NCBI GenBank assembly: GCA_014529385.2 | Contig: CM043970.1 | Location: 44,064,779 to 44,128,778, forward strand | Direction of reading: 5' to 3' | Source: Adiantum capillus-veneris | Taxonomy: Eukaryota > Streptophyta > Polypodiopsida > Polypodiales > Pteridaceae | DNA: 64,000 nucleotides | Shown: positions 35,029-46,677 of the stretch, piece after piece | Numbering within the stretch: the first letter of the stretch is position 1 | How the letters are laid out: each line of letters starts with the position of its first letter | Made by a program: the position numbers and the translations under genes | Notes under the pieces: generated by a model | Databases searched by the model: none | Told to the model about the DNA's origin: nothing | What the model saw: only the letters and a program-made list of their open reading frames with translations

Positions 35029-37642
35029 TGATAGTCATTTTTTGGCTCTCCATAATTGCCATAGTAAGTTACTCCACCCTACCAAATTCACCCAAACGCT
35101 ATGGCTATCCCTACCATTTCACTGTACATAGGTGTGTGTGAGTTAGGAGGCCTTTCCCATATCTTCTTAAAACCCTCAGCTAGCTAGTCAGTGGGCTAGT
35201 TGAGCCAAAAAAATAAAATAAAATAAAAAAATAAAAGTATATTATGGCCTCTTTGTGTGTAAATACTTCATTGTATATATGGCCTAAATATAGGGATTTT
35301 TTATAGTTATTTTGGTATTTTATTTAAATATTTCTACTTAGGTCTGTGTTTTATTAAACCTATGTACACCTTCTTTCATCCTCTTACACCATAATTATAT
35401 TTTTTGCCAATATGTACATACTCTAACCTCATATTTTTTCTTTATATAAATCACTTCCACATTTTCACCCTCACCCTCGTGAAAACAAAAAATTGATTTC
35501 TACTGATTGGTTACGTTTATTATATTATTTACTTGCATACCTTTTCCTCTTTCACCCAAAATAATTCAAGGAGGGAGCAAATCATATGATTCAAATATCG
35601 TTCCATATCCATAACTCCTCCATATTTTTATTATTATTTTTACTCATTATTCTAACACCATGTGCTCATTGAGTTAAAGTCCATGAATAGTCCATACACT
35701 AGTCCCACCATGTATATATTTCTTTATTCACCAATAATCCTCCTCCATGCATGGGTCAAGGGCAACTTGGATGCTTTGTATTATAATATGACAAAGGCGG
35801 GGCTCACTCTTGGATGCATTGTACAAATTCAACAAAGGAGGGGGCCACTAAAAGACTTTTGCAGGCATAAAAACAGGCTTTTTGGTGAGAATTTTGGCAC
35901 CTATCTCCACTCCGAATTTGGAGCAGTGGTCAAAATAGAAAATGTAGCCCACGCGTTGAATAATTAGCTCAAAATTTTTCATGAGTTTCGGAGCTATCAG
36001 CGATGAGATATTATTTTTTGAGTGGACCCCAGTCTGCCCACTTTTCTCACAAGTAGCCCTTAGTCTTCTCTCACCCTTCCACACATCTACACACACACAC
36101 ACACATTCCTCTCAATCCCTCACTCAAACCTGCACCTTGAATGGTTTCTCTCACCTTCTTCACCATTAACCTCCCCTCTTACTCCCATAGCTCTCATATG
36201 AGCTCTCCATGTATATACACCATCTCTATGCCTCTCTCTATTATCTCCAAAGTACAATTCCATCTTAACCCTTATATATATACATAAATTCAGCATGTGT
36301 ACCATGCTTAACCTCTTCAAATCAAGAGATCTCATCAATGGAATTACCATTTTCATCACGATAATCAACCTTGGCGGCGGTGGCGTAAAGAAGGGAATAC
36401 GAAGAAGAAGATCGATAGTCATTTTGAGAACCTATACAAGTAAGTCCAAAACTTCTTCAAGATTCACCATCACAAGGATTTTCTCACTTCATTCAACAAT
36501 CTTGCTTCAACCATCCACCCCATTCTAGTGATTACTAACACTAACCACTAACATACTAACACAAAATAGTATTGACCTAACCATAAAAGACACCTCACCT
36601 CAAGACATGTACAAAGTAACTCTCTCTCTCTCTCTCCTTACTTAAAACTATACTTTCACCTTATCTACCATCAATAATGCTCTCTTTTGAGCCCACACCC
36701 ATGACTCAAGCAGACAAAGAAGGCCCGTAATATTTTGATATTCAAAAAAATCATAATCCTGATTTGTTAGCTTGTAAATTAGGATTTCCAATAATCTTAA
36801 TGAGGGGTCTCCAACCTATAAATAGGCCCCTCTCCTTCTTGTAAAAAAATCTCCAACATCTCACATAGCACCCCAGCACTCTATGCGTGAGGAGAGACTT
36901 AGGTGTAGCAACCACTTGTGAGCTTCACTCTTGGTGTGAGAGAAGCCTTCAAGCTACACATTGCAAGTGAGAGAGCGTGAGTTCCACAAATCTCAAAACC
37001 ACTATTGTATATGCTCCTTCATCATCAATAAACTGAGGTTTGGTGCATCAAAGGCGTGATTCGACGTTCAAATCTTCGTCCTTCCATTTGTGCAATACGG
37101 TTTGGTGAATTCAAGGTGACATGTGTATTTTGAGTTTTTATCGGTTGATCTTGATTTTAGAAAGTGTTTTTCATTGCCAGTTTTTGTCCATTGTAAGAAG
37201 GTATTGTGGTGAGAGGTCTCCCACACCCTAAGACAGTGTGTGTGTGTGTTTTGGCAATGTTTAGCAATCACTAAGCATTGAGTGAGTTTTGTACAATCTC
37301 TACGATAGCATCATAACGAACCATGTCCATTTGCAAGTCACAAATAAGGTATTATGCAATATCCTTTCCTCTCTCTCTTCCCTTTCCTCTAGCTCTCTCT
37401 GGTCCATTTTGTGTGTGCCTTGGTGTGAGGTTGCTTGTGTGTGTTGTGTGGTGCATCTTCTTGGTTGTGACAAAATCTCTCTTGCGTCCTAGTTCGCATA
37501 CCATAACTAGGTGGTGCCCCTATCTTATTTGGGTTTGGCTGTGGGTTTGTTGTTGTGTTGTGCTTGTGGTTGCCCCAGCTCCAATTGAGCAGCACGGGAG
37601 CCTTGAGGGGTGTTTAGAGGTTGCCTCTGGTGTTGCCCGCCC
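35029..37642 (+). repeat. Full-length plus-strand LTR of the 2.6-kb family
   Basis: Begins TGATAGTCATTTTTTGGCTC and aligns, with divergence, along its whole length to the reverse complement of 37,643-40,246 (shared landmarks: the hairpin start, ttggcggcggtggcgtaaagaag, a TATA box and gcccgcccc). A TATA box, ctataaatag, is at 36,816-36,825 and an AATAAA at about 37,026. No internal region follows it: its 3' end meets another LTR in opposite orientation. It is a solo LTR or one end of a lost element. Confidence 0.78.
36816..36825 (+). promoter_or_regulatory. TATA box of plus-strand LTR
   Basis: ctataaatag, at the same relative place as the TATA box of the minus-strand LTR (38,432-38,441). Transcription would start about 30 bases downstream and run toward 37,642. 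Confidence 0.6.
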
Positions 37643-37808
37643 CGGTCCGGGGTGGGCAACAAGAAGAGCAACCTCTAGACAACCTTCAAGGCTCCCGTGC
37701 TGCTCAATGGGGCAGGGGCACAACACAACAAAAACCAAAACAACAAACCCACAGCCAAATCCCAACTACACAAGGGGCACCACCTAGTTTAAGAGCGAAC
37801 TAGGACGC
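37486..37808. repeat. Tail-to-tail LTR junction forming a 160-base-arm inverted repeat
   Basis: The left arm (about 37,486-37,645) and right arm (about 37,647-37,808) are reverse complements at roughly four bases in five by eye, with essentially no spacer; the centre is ccccggtccgggg. Shared landmarks are cctagttcgc, aggtggtgcccct, ggctgtgggtttgttgtt, gagcagcacgggagcc and agaggttg. Each LTR lacks the final few bases seen at the intact end (51,784). Confidence 0.85.
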
Positions 37809-37896
37809 AAAAGAGGAGAATCGTTAGAGAAACCCACAAACAAGCAAGGAATTTACACTAACCCTAACACCAATGGAACACTCTCACACACTAAAA

Positions 37897-37934
<38 letters not shown>

Positions 37935-40246
37935 TGTACAACTTAGCTTCAACTTTATATTTTGCACAAAAAGGAACTTCGAGCTTGCAGAATCAAGTGA
38001 CACGATTTGGTTATAGCATCACTAGCACATTGTCTTAGGGTTATGGGAGCCCTCTCACCATCCACCCTCTTACAATGGTAGCCAAACAATAGCCAATGAA
38101 TCACAAGCAACAAAACAACAACCTTCAATGAAACAAGTCACCTTATGAAGCTGAATGAGTTTTCCAAGCCAAATTGGAGGAGAAGCGTGAGCCTTTGGAC
38201 ATGAATTGCACCCAAAACTACCAATTCATTGATGTTGGGGTAGATACAAAAATGGTAGGAAGAATATCTTCTACTCGCACTCACTCAAACTAGCTCAAGC
38301 TTTTCTATGCACCAAAGTGATGGTGTATAGAAAGTTTACTCTCTCTTTACAACCAAGATAGAACTGGCGTGTGCTACGCTCAATCTAGTGTGCAATGGTA
38401 TAGTGATGTCTTTTACAAGGAGAAATGGGTTCTATTTATAGGTTTTAGAAGCCTTGATTAGGATTAAGCCTAATCAATTTTATTAGGAAAGATCAAGCAT
38501 TATGAATTTTTATAAATTTCAAATGAGAATGGGGTCTCTCTTTTCTCTTGAGTCACATGGATGTGGGCTCAAGTAAGAGAATTATTGATGTGGTGAAAGG
38601 AGAGAAACTTCCATGGGAGTGAGTGAATTTGGTTTACTTGTGCGGTTGCCTACTCCATATGTTGATAGTGTGGGTGCATTTTTACAAGAGAAGTTAGTTG
38701 TTAGTGGTAATAATCACTAGAATTGTTAGTGATACATTTACAATGGGTAGGATGAGTTGATTTGATGAAGGAAGAGGGGTGAATTAAAAGAGAATCATTG
38801 AGATGGTGAAGCTTTGAAGAAGCTTGAACTCACCCTTGTGTAGATTGTGGAAAAAATGACCGCTGGTCTTCTTCTTCTTCTTTGCTTCTTTACGCCGCCG
38901 CCACGGTTGACCACCACGATGAAAAGAGGATTTGTTGATGAAAAATCCTCAATTTTCAGAAGTTATCATGGTTAAGATGCTGAATTTTAGATATTTTTAG
39001 GAGAGGTAAATGAAATTGTAACATAGAAGCAATAGAGAGAGACATGGAGAGGGTGTATGTATGTAGAGGTTCATAAAAGAACTATAGGGATGAGAGAGAA
39101 GGGTAATGGTGAAGAGGGTGGGAGAAGCCATGGAAATTGCAGGTTTGAGTGAGGGAAGGAGAGGGAGGGATGTGTAAGAGTGAGTAGGTGTGTGGAAGGG
39201 TGAGATAAGACTAAGGGCTACTTGTGAAAAACGTGGGCAGACTGGGGTCCACTGAAAAAATCATAGCTCACCGCTCGTAGCTCCAAAAATCATGAAAACA
39301 TTTGAGGTGATTATTCAGTGCGTGGGCTACATTTTATCTTGTGACCACCGCTTCAAATTTGGAGTGGAGATAGGTGCAAAAATTCTCACCAAAAAGCCTG
39401 TTTTAATGCCTGCAAAAGTTTTTAAGTGGCTTTCTCCTTTGTTGAATTTGTACAATGCATCCAAGAGTGAGCCCCTCCTTTGTCATATTATAATACAAAG
39501 CATCCAAGTTGCCCTTGACCCATGCATGGAGGAGGATTATTGGTTAATAAAGAAATATATACATGGTGGGACTAGTGTATGGACTATTCATGGACTTTAG
39601 CTCAATGAGCACATGGTGTTAGAATAATGAGTAAAAATAATAATAAAAATATGGAGGAGTTATGGATATGGAAAGATATTGGAATCGTGTGATATGGTCC
39701 CTCCTTGAGTTATTTTGGGTGAAAGAGAAAAAGGTATGCAAGTAAATAATATAATAAACGTAACCAATGAGTAGAAATCAATTTTTTGTTTTCACGAGGG
39801 TGAGGGTGAAAATGTGGGAGTGATTTGTATAAAGGAAAAATATGAGGTTAGATTATGTACATATTGGCAAAAAAATATAATTATAGTGTAAGAGGATGAA
39901 AGAAGGTGTACATAGGTTTAATAAAACACACATCTAAGTAGAAATATTTAAATAAAATACCAAAATAATTATAAAAAATCCCTATATTTAGGCCATATAT
40001 ACAATGAAATATTTACACACAAAGAGGCAATAATATACTGTTATTTTTTTATTTTTTTTATTTTTTTGGCTCAACTAGCCCAGTGACTAGCTAGCTGAGG
40101 GTTTTTAAGAAGATATGGAAAAAGCCCCCTAACTCACACACGCCTATGTACAGTGAAATGGTAGGGATAGCCATAGTGTTTGGGTGAATTTGGTAGGGTG
40201 GAGTAACTTACTATGGCAATTATGGAGAGACAAAAAAAGGCTATCA
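37643..40246 (-). repeat. Distal 2.6-kb LTR (3' end of chain)
   Basis: Matches 51,784-54,412 along its length. It contains a GA run of about 31 bases (37,900-37,931; 51 bases in the partner) and an intact TATA box. The inner end is CTATCA at 40,241-40,246. Confidence 0.9.
38432..38441 (-). promoter_or_regulatory. TATA box of distal LTR
   Basis: ctataaatag on the minus strand. The partner LTR has ccaataaatag at 52,596-52,607, so its TATA box is damaged. Confidence 0.55.
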
Positions 40247-40284
40247 TTAGCCCTCCCCCAGGATGATGGTATATTCATGTACCA

Positions 40285-41649
40285 TCATAGAGCATCTTTT
40301 CCAAAGAGTGCTTCAGAGTCCTTGACGAGATCTTCACTGTTTGGCCCCTCAGAATTTTGGCTGGAGTTACACTCATGCTTCATGTAACAATACTTACATG
40401 AGACAGCGGCCTTTGGACAGATCTTTGGTAGATCCTTTGGTAGAAGGCGACTCAAATAGGGCTTCAAGCGATACCCGTTTACCTTCCTGGAGTGCTCTTT
40501 ACCATTCAAGTCCATAAGCTGATAGTAACTAGAATTGAAAGCCTTCTTGACTATGTATGGCCCTTGCCATCTAGTTTCAAACTTGGCATCAAAACGATTG
40601 TCATACCTTAGCACAAGGTCTCCTTCCTTGATGCCTTTGTCCTTCAGTTTCTTGTCGTGCGTTTCTTTCGCTTGTGTGGATTTCCTCTTGTAGCACTCAT
40701 ATAATGCTTCTCTTTTTTGTCCTGGGCAGAGGACCCATAGCATCAATGCCCCACTTTTCAAAGGGTCCATTTGCAAGCACTATTTGCCTCGGGCCATGCA
40801 CCAACCTTCTATTTCCATTTATCTGACAAGTGTGACAGCTTTTACACCAATGTTGAACATCCACATGCAAACTTGGCCAAACATACCCCGAAAGCAAAAT
40901 CTTCTTCACAGTTAATTCTTGGGCAAAATGACCACCACATGCTTCTTCATGCAAACCTTTTAGACTGGCTGTAATTTCCTCGATAGTTGGTACTCTTCTG
41001 CACACTTGATCCTTCCCTCTTTGATAGAGGGAGCCTTCTAGGAAGAGATAGAAACTTGCCTTCTTCATGAGTCTCCTCTTCTGATCCTTCGTAAAGTCTT
41101 GTGGAAAATCACCCTCCAAAATGTAGCCAATAATGGGAGCCAATGACTCCAATCCCTGGTATCTCGGTTGCTTGACAACTGCTGCCACCATGATGACCTG
41201 GACTTCTCTCTCAACACATGTAACTGCTTGTTGTCAAGTAAATCGGCATCTTCATTTTGTTTCCTCGGAATATGATATAGTTACACTTCTTCAAACTGAT
41301 TAAACATCCTACGAATGGCATGAACTTTTGTCCTTAAGCTTTCATTCTTGCATGCCCAAATGCCTAAAATCTGTTTAACAATGAGAAGTGCATCTCCCTT
41401 TACCATGAGACGTTTTATCCCTTGGCCAATGCACATCTTCAAACCATGAAGTAGTGTGTCGTATTCTGCTTCATTGTTGCTAGTTGAACCTGGTAGATTG
41501 ACCTTCTCTTTCATGACCACCTCTCCACTAGGGTTGAGCCACACTAGCCCCCCCCCTGCTTTTCCTGTGGATCGTCGAAAAGCTCCATCAAAGAACAAGG
41601 TAAAAGCATTAGGAATACTTTTAGGTGGTGGCAATGGTAGGGTCTTTAC
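40285..41649 (-). pseudogene. pol: Duplicated pol 3' piece (RNase H to integrase, core deleted)
   Basis: A second copy of X's pol end. RNase H starts right at the LTR breakpoint with LPLPPPKSIPNAFTLFF and keeps DGAFRRSTGK and SNNEAEYDTLLHG. The integrase zinc domain is present (GGHFAQELTVKK, HWCKSCHTCQ), and here the first catalytic Asp is intact: KWGIDAMGPLPRTK. After that, the rest of the core is deleted and the frame resumes at REALYECYKRKSTQAKE through WQGPYIVKKAFNSSYYQLMD to the end of pol. This piece is less mutated at the Asp than X itself. Confidence 0.85.
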
Positions 41650-42424
41650 AATGCATCCAAGAGTGAGCCCCTCCTTTGTCATGTTATAATACAAAGCATC
41701 CAAGTTGCCCTTGACCCATGCATGGAGGAGGATTATTGGTGAATAAAGAAATATATACATGGTGGGACTAGTGTATGGACTATTCATGGACTTTAGCTCA
41801 ATGAGCACATGGTGTTAGAATAATGAGTAAAAATAATAATAAAAATATGGAGGAGTTATGGATATGGAAAGATATTGGAATCATATGATATGGTCCCTCC
41901 TTGAATTATTTTGGGTGAAAGAGGAAAAGGTATGCAATTAAATAATATAATAAACGTAACCAATGAGTAGAAATCAATTTTTTGTTTTCACGAGGGTGAG
42001 GGTGAAAATGTGGGAGTGATTTGTATAAAGGAAAAATATGAGATTAGAGTATGTACATATTGGCAAAAAATATAATTATGGTGTAAGAGGATGAAAGAAG
42101 GTGTACATAGGTTTAATAAAACACACACCTAAGTAGAATATTTAAATAAAATACCAAAATAATTATAAAAAATCCCTATATTTAGGCCATATATACAATG
42201 AAATATTTACACACAAAGAGGCCATAATATACTTTTTTTTTTTTTGGCTCAACTAGCCCAGTGACTAGCTAGCTGAGGGTTTTTAAGAAGATATGGGAAA
42301 AGCCCCCTAACTCACACACGCCTATGTACAGTGAAATGGTAGGGATAGCCATAGCGTTTGGGTGAATTTGGTAGGGTGGAGTAACTTAGTATGGCAATTA
42401 TGGAGAGCCGAAAAACGGCTATCA
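41650..42424 (-). repeat. LTR fragment (first 775 bases) between two pol copies
   Basis: Starts TGATAGCCGTTTTTCGGCTC (minus strand, from 42,424) and stops at acaatgcatcc, fused to pol at gggtctttac. A short tac overlap sits at the join. It extends the RNase H frame with LTR-derived codons (MLIELKSMNSPYTSPTMYIF), a chance fusion. Confidence 0.87.
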
Positions 42425-42453
42425 TTAGCCCTCCCCCCAAGATGATGGTATAT

Positions 42454-44859
42454 TCATGTACCATCATAGAGTATCTTTTCCAAAGAGAGTGCTTCAGAGT
42501 CCTTGACGAGATCTTCATTGTTTGGCCCCTCAGAATTTTGGCTGGAGTTACACTCATGCTTCATGTAACAATACTTACATGAGACAACGGCTTTTGGACA
42601 GATCTTTGGTAGATCCTTTGGTAGAAGGCGACTCAAATAGAGCTTCAAGCGATACCCGTTTACCTTCCTTGAGTGCTCTTTACCATTCAAGTCCATAAGC
42701 TGATAGTAACTAGAATTGAAAGCCTTCTTGACTATGTATGGCCCTTGCCATCTAGTTTCAAACTTGGCATCAAAACAATTGTCAAGTTGATTGTCATACC
42801 TTAGCACAAGCTCTCCTTCCTTGATTCCTTTGTCCTTCAGTTTCTTGTCGTGCGTTTCTTTCGCTTGTGTGGCTTTCCTCTTGTAGCAGTCGTATGCTGC
42901 TTCTCTTTTCCACTCAAGCTCCACTAACGTAAGAAGTCAATCCATCCATACCTCTTGATCATCTTGTGCTCCTTTGCCATGAACTCGCATTGTTGGAATG
43001 TTGAGCTCGATAGGCTGCAAAGCCTCTTGACCGTAGACCAAGTGAAATGGTGTGAACTCCGTGGCTTCCCTATATGTGGTTCGATATGCCCACAAGGCAC
43101 CATCCAAGAAGTCATCCCATAATTTAGTCTTGTTTTGCACCATCTTTCTAATGATTCCTGCAATGACACCATTAGCCTTCTCCACCAAACCATTTGACTG
43201 TGGGTAGTATGGTGTGCTATGAGGATGTAGAATGTGAAGCTCTTCACAAACTTCTGTGAGCAAGCCCTTCCTAAACCCTGGACCATTATCAGAAACAATC
43301 TCCAAAGGTGTGCCAAATCTGCAAAAAATGTGATTGTACACAAACTTGCTAACTGTCCTCTCATTCACTCTTGCCACACTTTGAGCTTCCACCCACCTAG
43401 TCATATAGTCTATAGCCACTAGAATGTAGAGTTTACCATTTTTTGTCCTAGGCAGAGGACCCATAGCATTAATGCCCCACTTTTCAAAGGGTCCATTTGC
43501 AAGAACTATTTGCCTCGGGCCATGCACCAACCTTCTATTTCCATTTATCTGACAATTGTGACAGCTTTTACACCAATGTTGAACGTCCACATGCAAGCTT
43601 GGCCAAACATACCCCGCAAGCAAAATCTTCTTCACAGTTGATTCTTGGGCAAAATGACCACCACATGCCTCTTCATGCAAACATTTTAGAATGGCTGGAA
43701 TTTCCTCGATAGTTGGTACTCTTTTGCACACTTGATCCTTCCCTTTTTGATAGAGGGAGCCTTCTAGGAAGAGATAGAAACCTGCCTTCTTCATGAGTCT
43801 CCTCTTCTGAGCCTTCGTGAAGTCTTGTGGAAACTCACCCTCCAAAATGTAGCCAATAATGGGAGCCAATGACTCCAATCCCTGGTATCTCGGTTGCTTG
43901 ACAGCTGCTGCCACCATGATGACCTGCACTTCTCTCTCAACACATGTAACTGCTTGTTGTGCAAGTAAATCGGCATCTTCATTTTGTTTCCTCGGAATAT
44001 GATATAGTTGCACTTCTTCAAACTGATTAAACATCTTACGAATGGCATGAACTTTTGTCCTTAAGCTTTCATTCTTGCATGCCCAAATGCCTAAAATCTG
44101 TTTAACAATGAGAAGTGCATCTCCCTTTACCATGAGACGTTTTATCCCTTGGCCAATGCACATCTTCAAACCATGAACTAGTGTGTCGTATTCTGCTTCA
44201 TTGTTGCTAGTTGAACCTGGTAGATTGACCTTCTCTTTCATGACCACCTCTCCACTTGGGTTGAGCAACACTAGCCCTCCCCCTGCTTTCCCTGTGGCTC
44301 GTCGAAAAGCTCCATCAAAGAACAAGGTAAAAGAATTGGGAATACTTTTTGGTGGTGGCAATGGTAGGGTCTTTACTTGAGGCACCTTAATTTCCTTCTC
44401 ATGTACCCTATAAGTAAGGATCTCTGCCAATTGTGCACGCACACTATCTTCTACCTTGAGAGAGTATTGGAACTCTTGCAACTCCATAATCCACTTTGAG
44501 ATCCTAGTACTAAGATTCATTTGAGATGACACCCAAGGGAACAAATTTTCTGCAGTGAGGATTACAAAAGGTTTTGGTAGCAGGTAGGATCTAAACTTTC
44601 TCACCGCAAACATGAGAGAAATCATCATGAGTTCTGCTTCTGTGTAGCTTCTCTCCAAGGCATGCATGACCCTACTAGCAAAGTAGATGGGTCGCATCCT
44701 GGTACTGTGGGGATCTTGTTGTAATAAAACTGCACCAATTGCTTCCTTCCCAACACTAGAGCTAACAAAGAATGTGTACTCCCAACAAGGAGGCATGAGT
44801 GCTGGTAGCTCTGACAAAATGACTTTAATGTTACAAAAGTACTCTTCAAGCTCATTAGA
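42454..44859 (-). pseudogene. pol: Element X RNase H domains and integrase
   Basis: The frame continues from RT after a TGA at 44,860. The RT-linked RNase H region reads RSYTEAELMMISLMFAVRKF. The second RNase H reads FFDGAFRRATGKAGGG, NNEAEYDTLVHGL and VKGDALLIVKQILG. Integrase has GGHFAQESTVKK and HWCKSCHNCQ, then KWGINAMGPLPRTK (first Asp is Asn), VSDNGPGF and NGLVEKANGV (second Asp and Glu kept). A TGA at 42,937 splits the C-terminal part, which reads WQGPYIVKKAFNSSYYQLMD to a natural-looking TGA at 42,454. Confidence 0.88.
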
Positions 44860-46677
44860 TCATGCGAATTCTACTTGTTGTGTCAACTTTTGCAAAGGGT
44901 GAAGTAACTCCGAGGCTAAGTGAATGAACCGTGACATATACTTCACCTTTTGAATGAATGAGATGACCTCCTTAAGACTCTTTGGTGATGGTAGCTCAAT
45001 GAGAGCTTTTGCCTTTGCTGGATCCACCTCAATACCTTTATAGGAAACCTTGTGACCAAGCAAGATTACTTCATCCTCACCTATGTGAAACTTGTCGAGG
45101 TTGAGCTGACCTCCCATGTCATAGAGCTTCTTTAAACCTTCTTCTACCCTTTGTAGATGCAATGATTTTGAGCTATAAATGCAAAAATAATCAATGAGCA
45201 CCCTAATTGACTTTCCAAAGAATGCTTGAAACACCATGTTCATGAAACGTTGGAATGTTGCAGGAGCATTTGTCAGACCAAATGGCATGACTCTAAAAGC
45301 ATAACAACCCCAAGGAGTGATAAAGGTTTTTTTCAATTGATCTGCCAATGCGACACCTATTTGAAAGTAACATGAGTAGCCATCACACACAGTGTACTTC
45401 TCATGACCAGCTACCTCATTTAGTATCTCATCCTGAAATGGGAGGGGAAAGTGATCTCTTTTTGTTGCCTCATTGAGTGGACGGTAATCCACACACACCC
45501 TCCACTTTTCGTTTTTCTTAGGAGTGACAACAACGGGAGAGACCCACTCTGAATTCTCCACTGGATAAATGAAACCTGCTGCTAGAAGCTTTCTTACCTC
45601 CTTGAGTAAAGCCTGCTCCTTGATGACTCCTAGCCTTTGTAGCTTCTGAGCCTTAGGTGTGGCCTCTGGCTTCAACTCAATTTTGTGTTGAATAGCATCT
45701 ACTCCACGCACATCGTTGTAGTATTTAGCAAAAAGCCTAGGAAATTTCCTTAGCACACATTTGAACTCCTCTCTTTCATCCTTTGTAAGTGTTGTAGATA
45801 GCATACCTTCTAGCATTCTTTCATCTTCCACTTTTTGGTTCTCTTGGGAACCTACCTCCTCCAAACCTTGAAAAGAGGTATCTTGGTTGGTTGTCTTAAA
45901 CCTTACCCCCATGACTTCGATGGAAGACTCCTCTTCAGTAATGCTGCCGCTACTTTCTTCTTTTGAAGTGTTATCGGTCCAACCTTCTTCCGTCTCACTT
46001 TGAGATGATTCTTCATGGAGCTCCTCTTGGCGTTGCTCCTTCATGTCAAAGACAACCTTCTTATGATTGTCGTTCCTGTAAATTAGCTTTCCACTCTCCC
46101 AATCCTGCAAATCTCGCATTTTCATTAGCCATGGTCTCCCTAGGATAAATGGGTAACTATTTCCTTTGGTAGACATGACATAGAAATCCACTGCCTTCTC
46201 AATGTCAAAGGCCTCAACAACAACATTTTTACAAATGCCTACGCACCTAGCCTTGCTTTTGTTTGCCATATTGACCTTAATTTCAGGTGTCTCATGGATG
46301 TGCATGCCTAGTTTTTGCATGAGTCCCTCTGTCATGATGCAAATTTGTGCACCCCCATCCACTAGACCTTTCCTAACCAATCTCCCTTTTATGTAACAAT
46401 CTAGCACAGGTGTAATGTCCTCATTCATTTCATCTTGTGCAATTTTTACAACAGGCACACTCTCTTTTACCTTTCTCCTAGTGCTAACTTCCCTTGTTAA
46501 ATCCCTCCTAACTTGCGGACATAATGCAAGAAATTGAGGCCATGAGATATCAGGACCCTTACCTCTCATGTCTTTCAACAGGTTGTATGGAGCGATTCCA
46601 TGTCCAAGAGGAAAGTCTTGGAGGTTGATACGACGTCGAGTCCTCTTAGCTTCCTTGGTCTCCTTTGCCTTCTTTTC
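44860..46677 (-). pseudogene. pol: Element X protease and reverse transcriptase
   Basis: The frame is the same as gag, separated by one TGA. Protease: GLVDGGAQICIMTEGLMQ and YPFILGRPWLM. An acidic linker follows. RT: KLLAAGFIYPVENSEWVSPV, TPKKNEKWRVCVDYRPLN, then motif A YTVCDGYSCYFQI with the Asp kept, and MPFGLTNAPATFQRFMN. Motif C reads RVLIDYFCIYSS, so the second catalytic Asp is Tyr. The frame stops at a TGA (44,860) where the family has Trp (FAWSNEL). The long open frame shows the element is younger than A/B. Confidence 0.88.

Larger units (their letters stand above)
18951..36316. repeat. 8.685-kb direct tandem duplication (two units)
   Basis: Unit 1 is 18,951-27,635 and unit 2 is 27,636-36,316. 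Unit 2 restarts abruptly at gcgtggtgtactttc, equal to gtgtggtgtactttc at 18,951. Each unit has the same 5' flank, one complete gypsy element, the same 0.49-kb 3' flank and the first 1.29 kb of a plus-strand LTR. The offset is 8,685 bases through most of the unit and 8,683 near the end. Identity looks very high by eye. The junction joins the middle of the LTR to the 5' flank, so the duplication happened after both insertions. Confidence 0.92.

Noticed and set aside
37323-37787. 154-codon plus-strand ORF across the LTR junction
   Set aside because: It is the translation of the inverted repeat formed by two LTR ends, not a gene.
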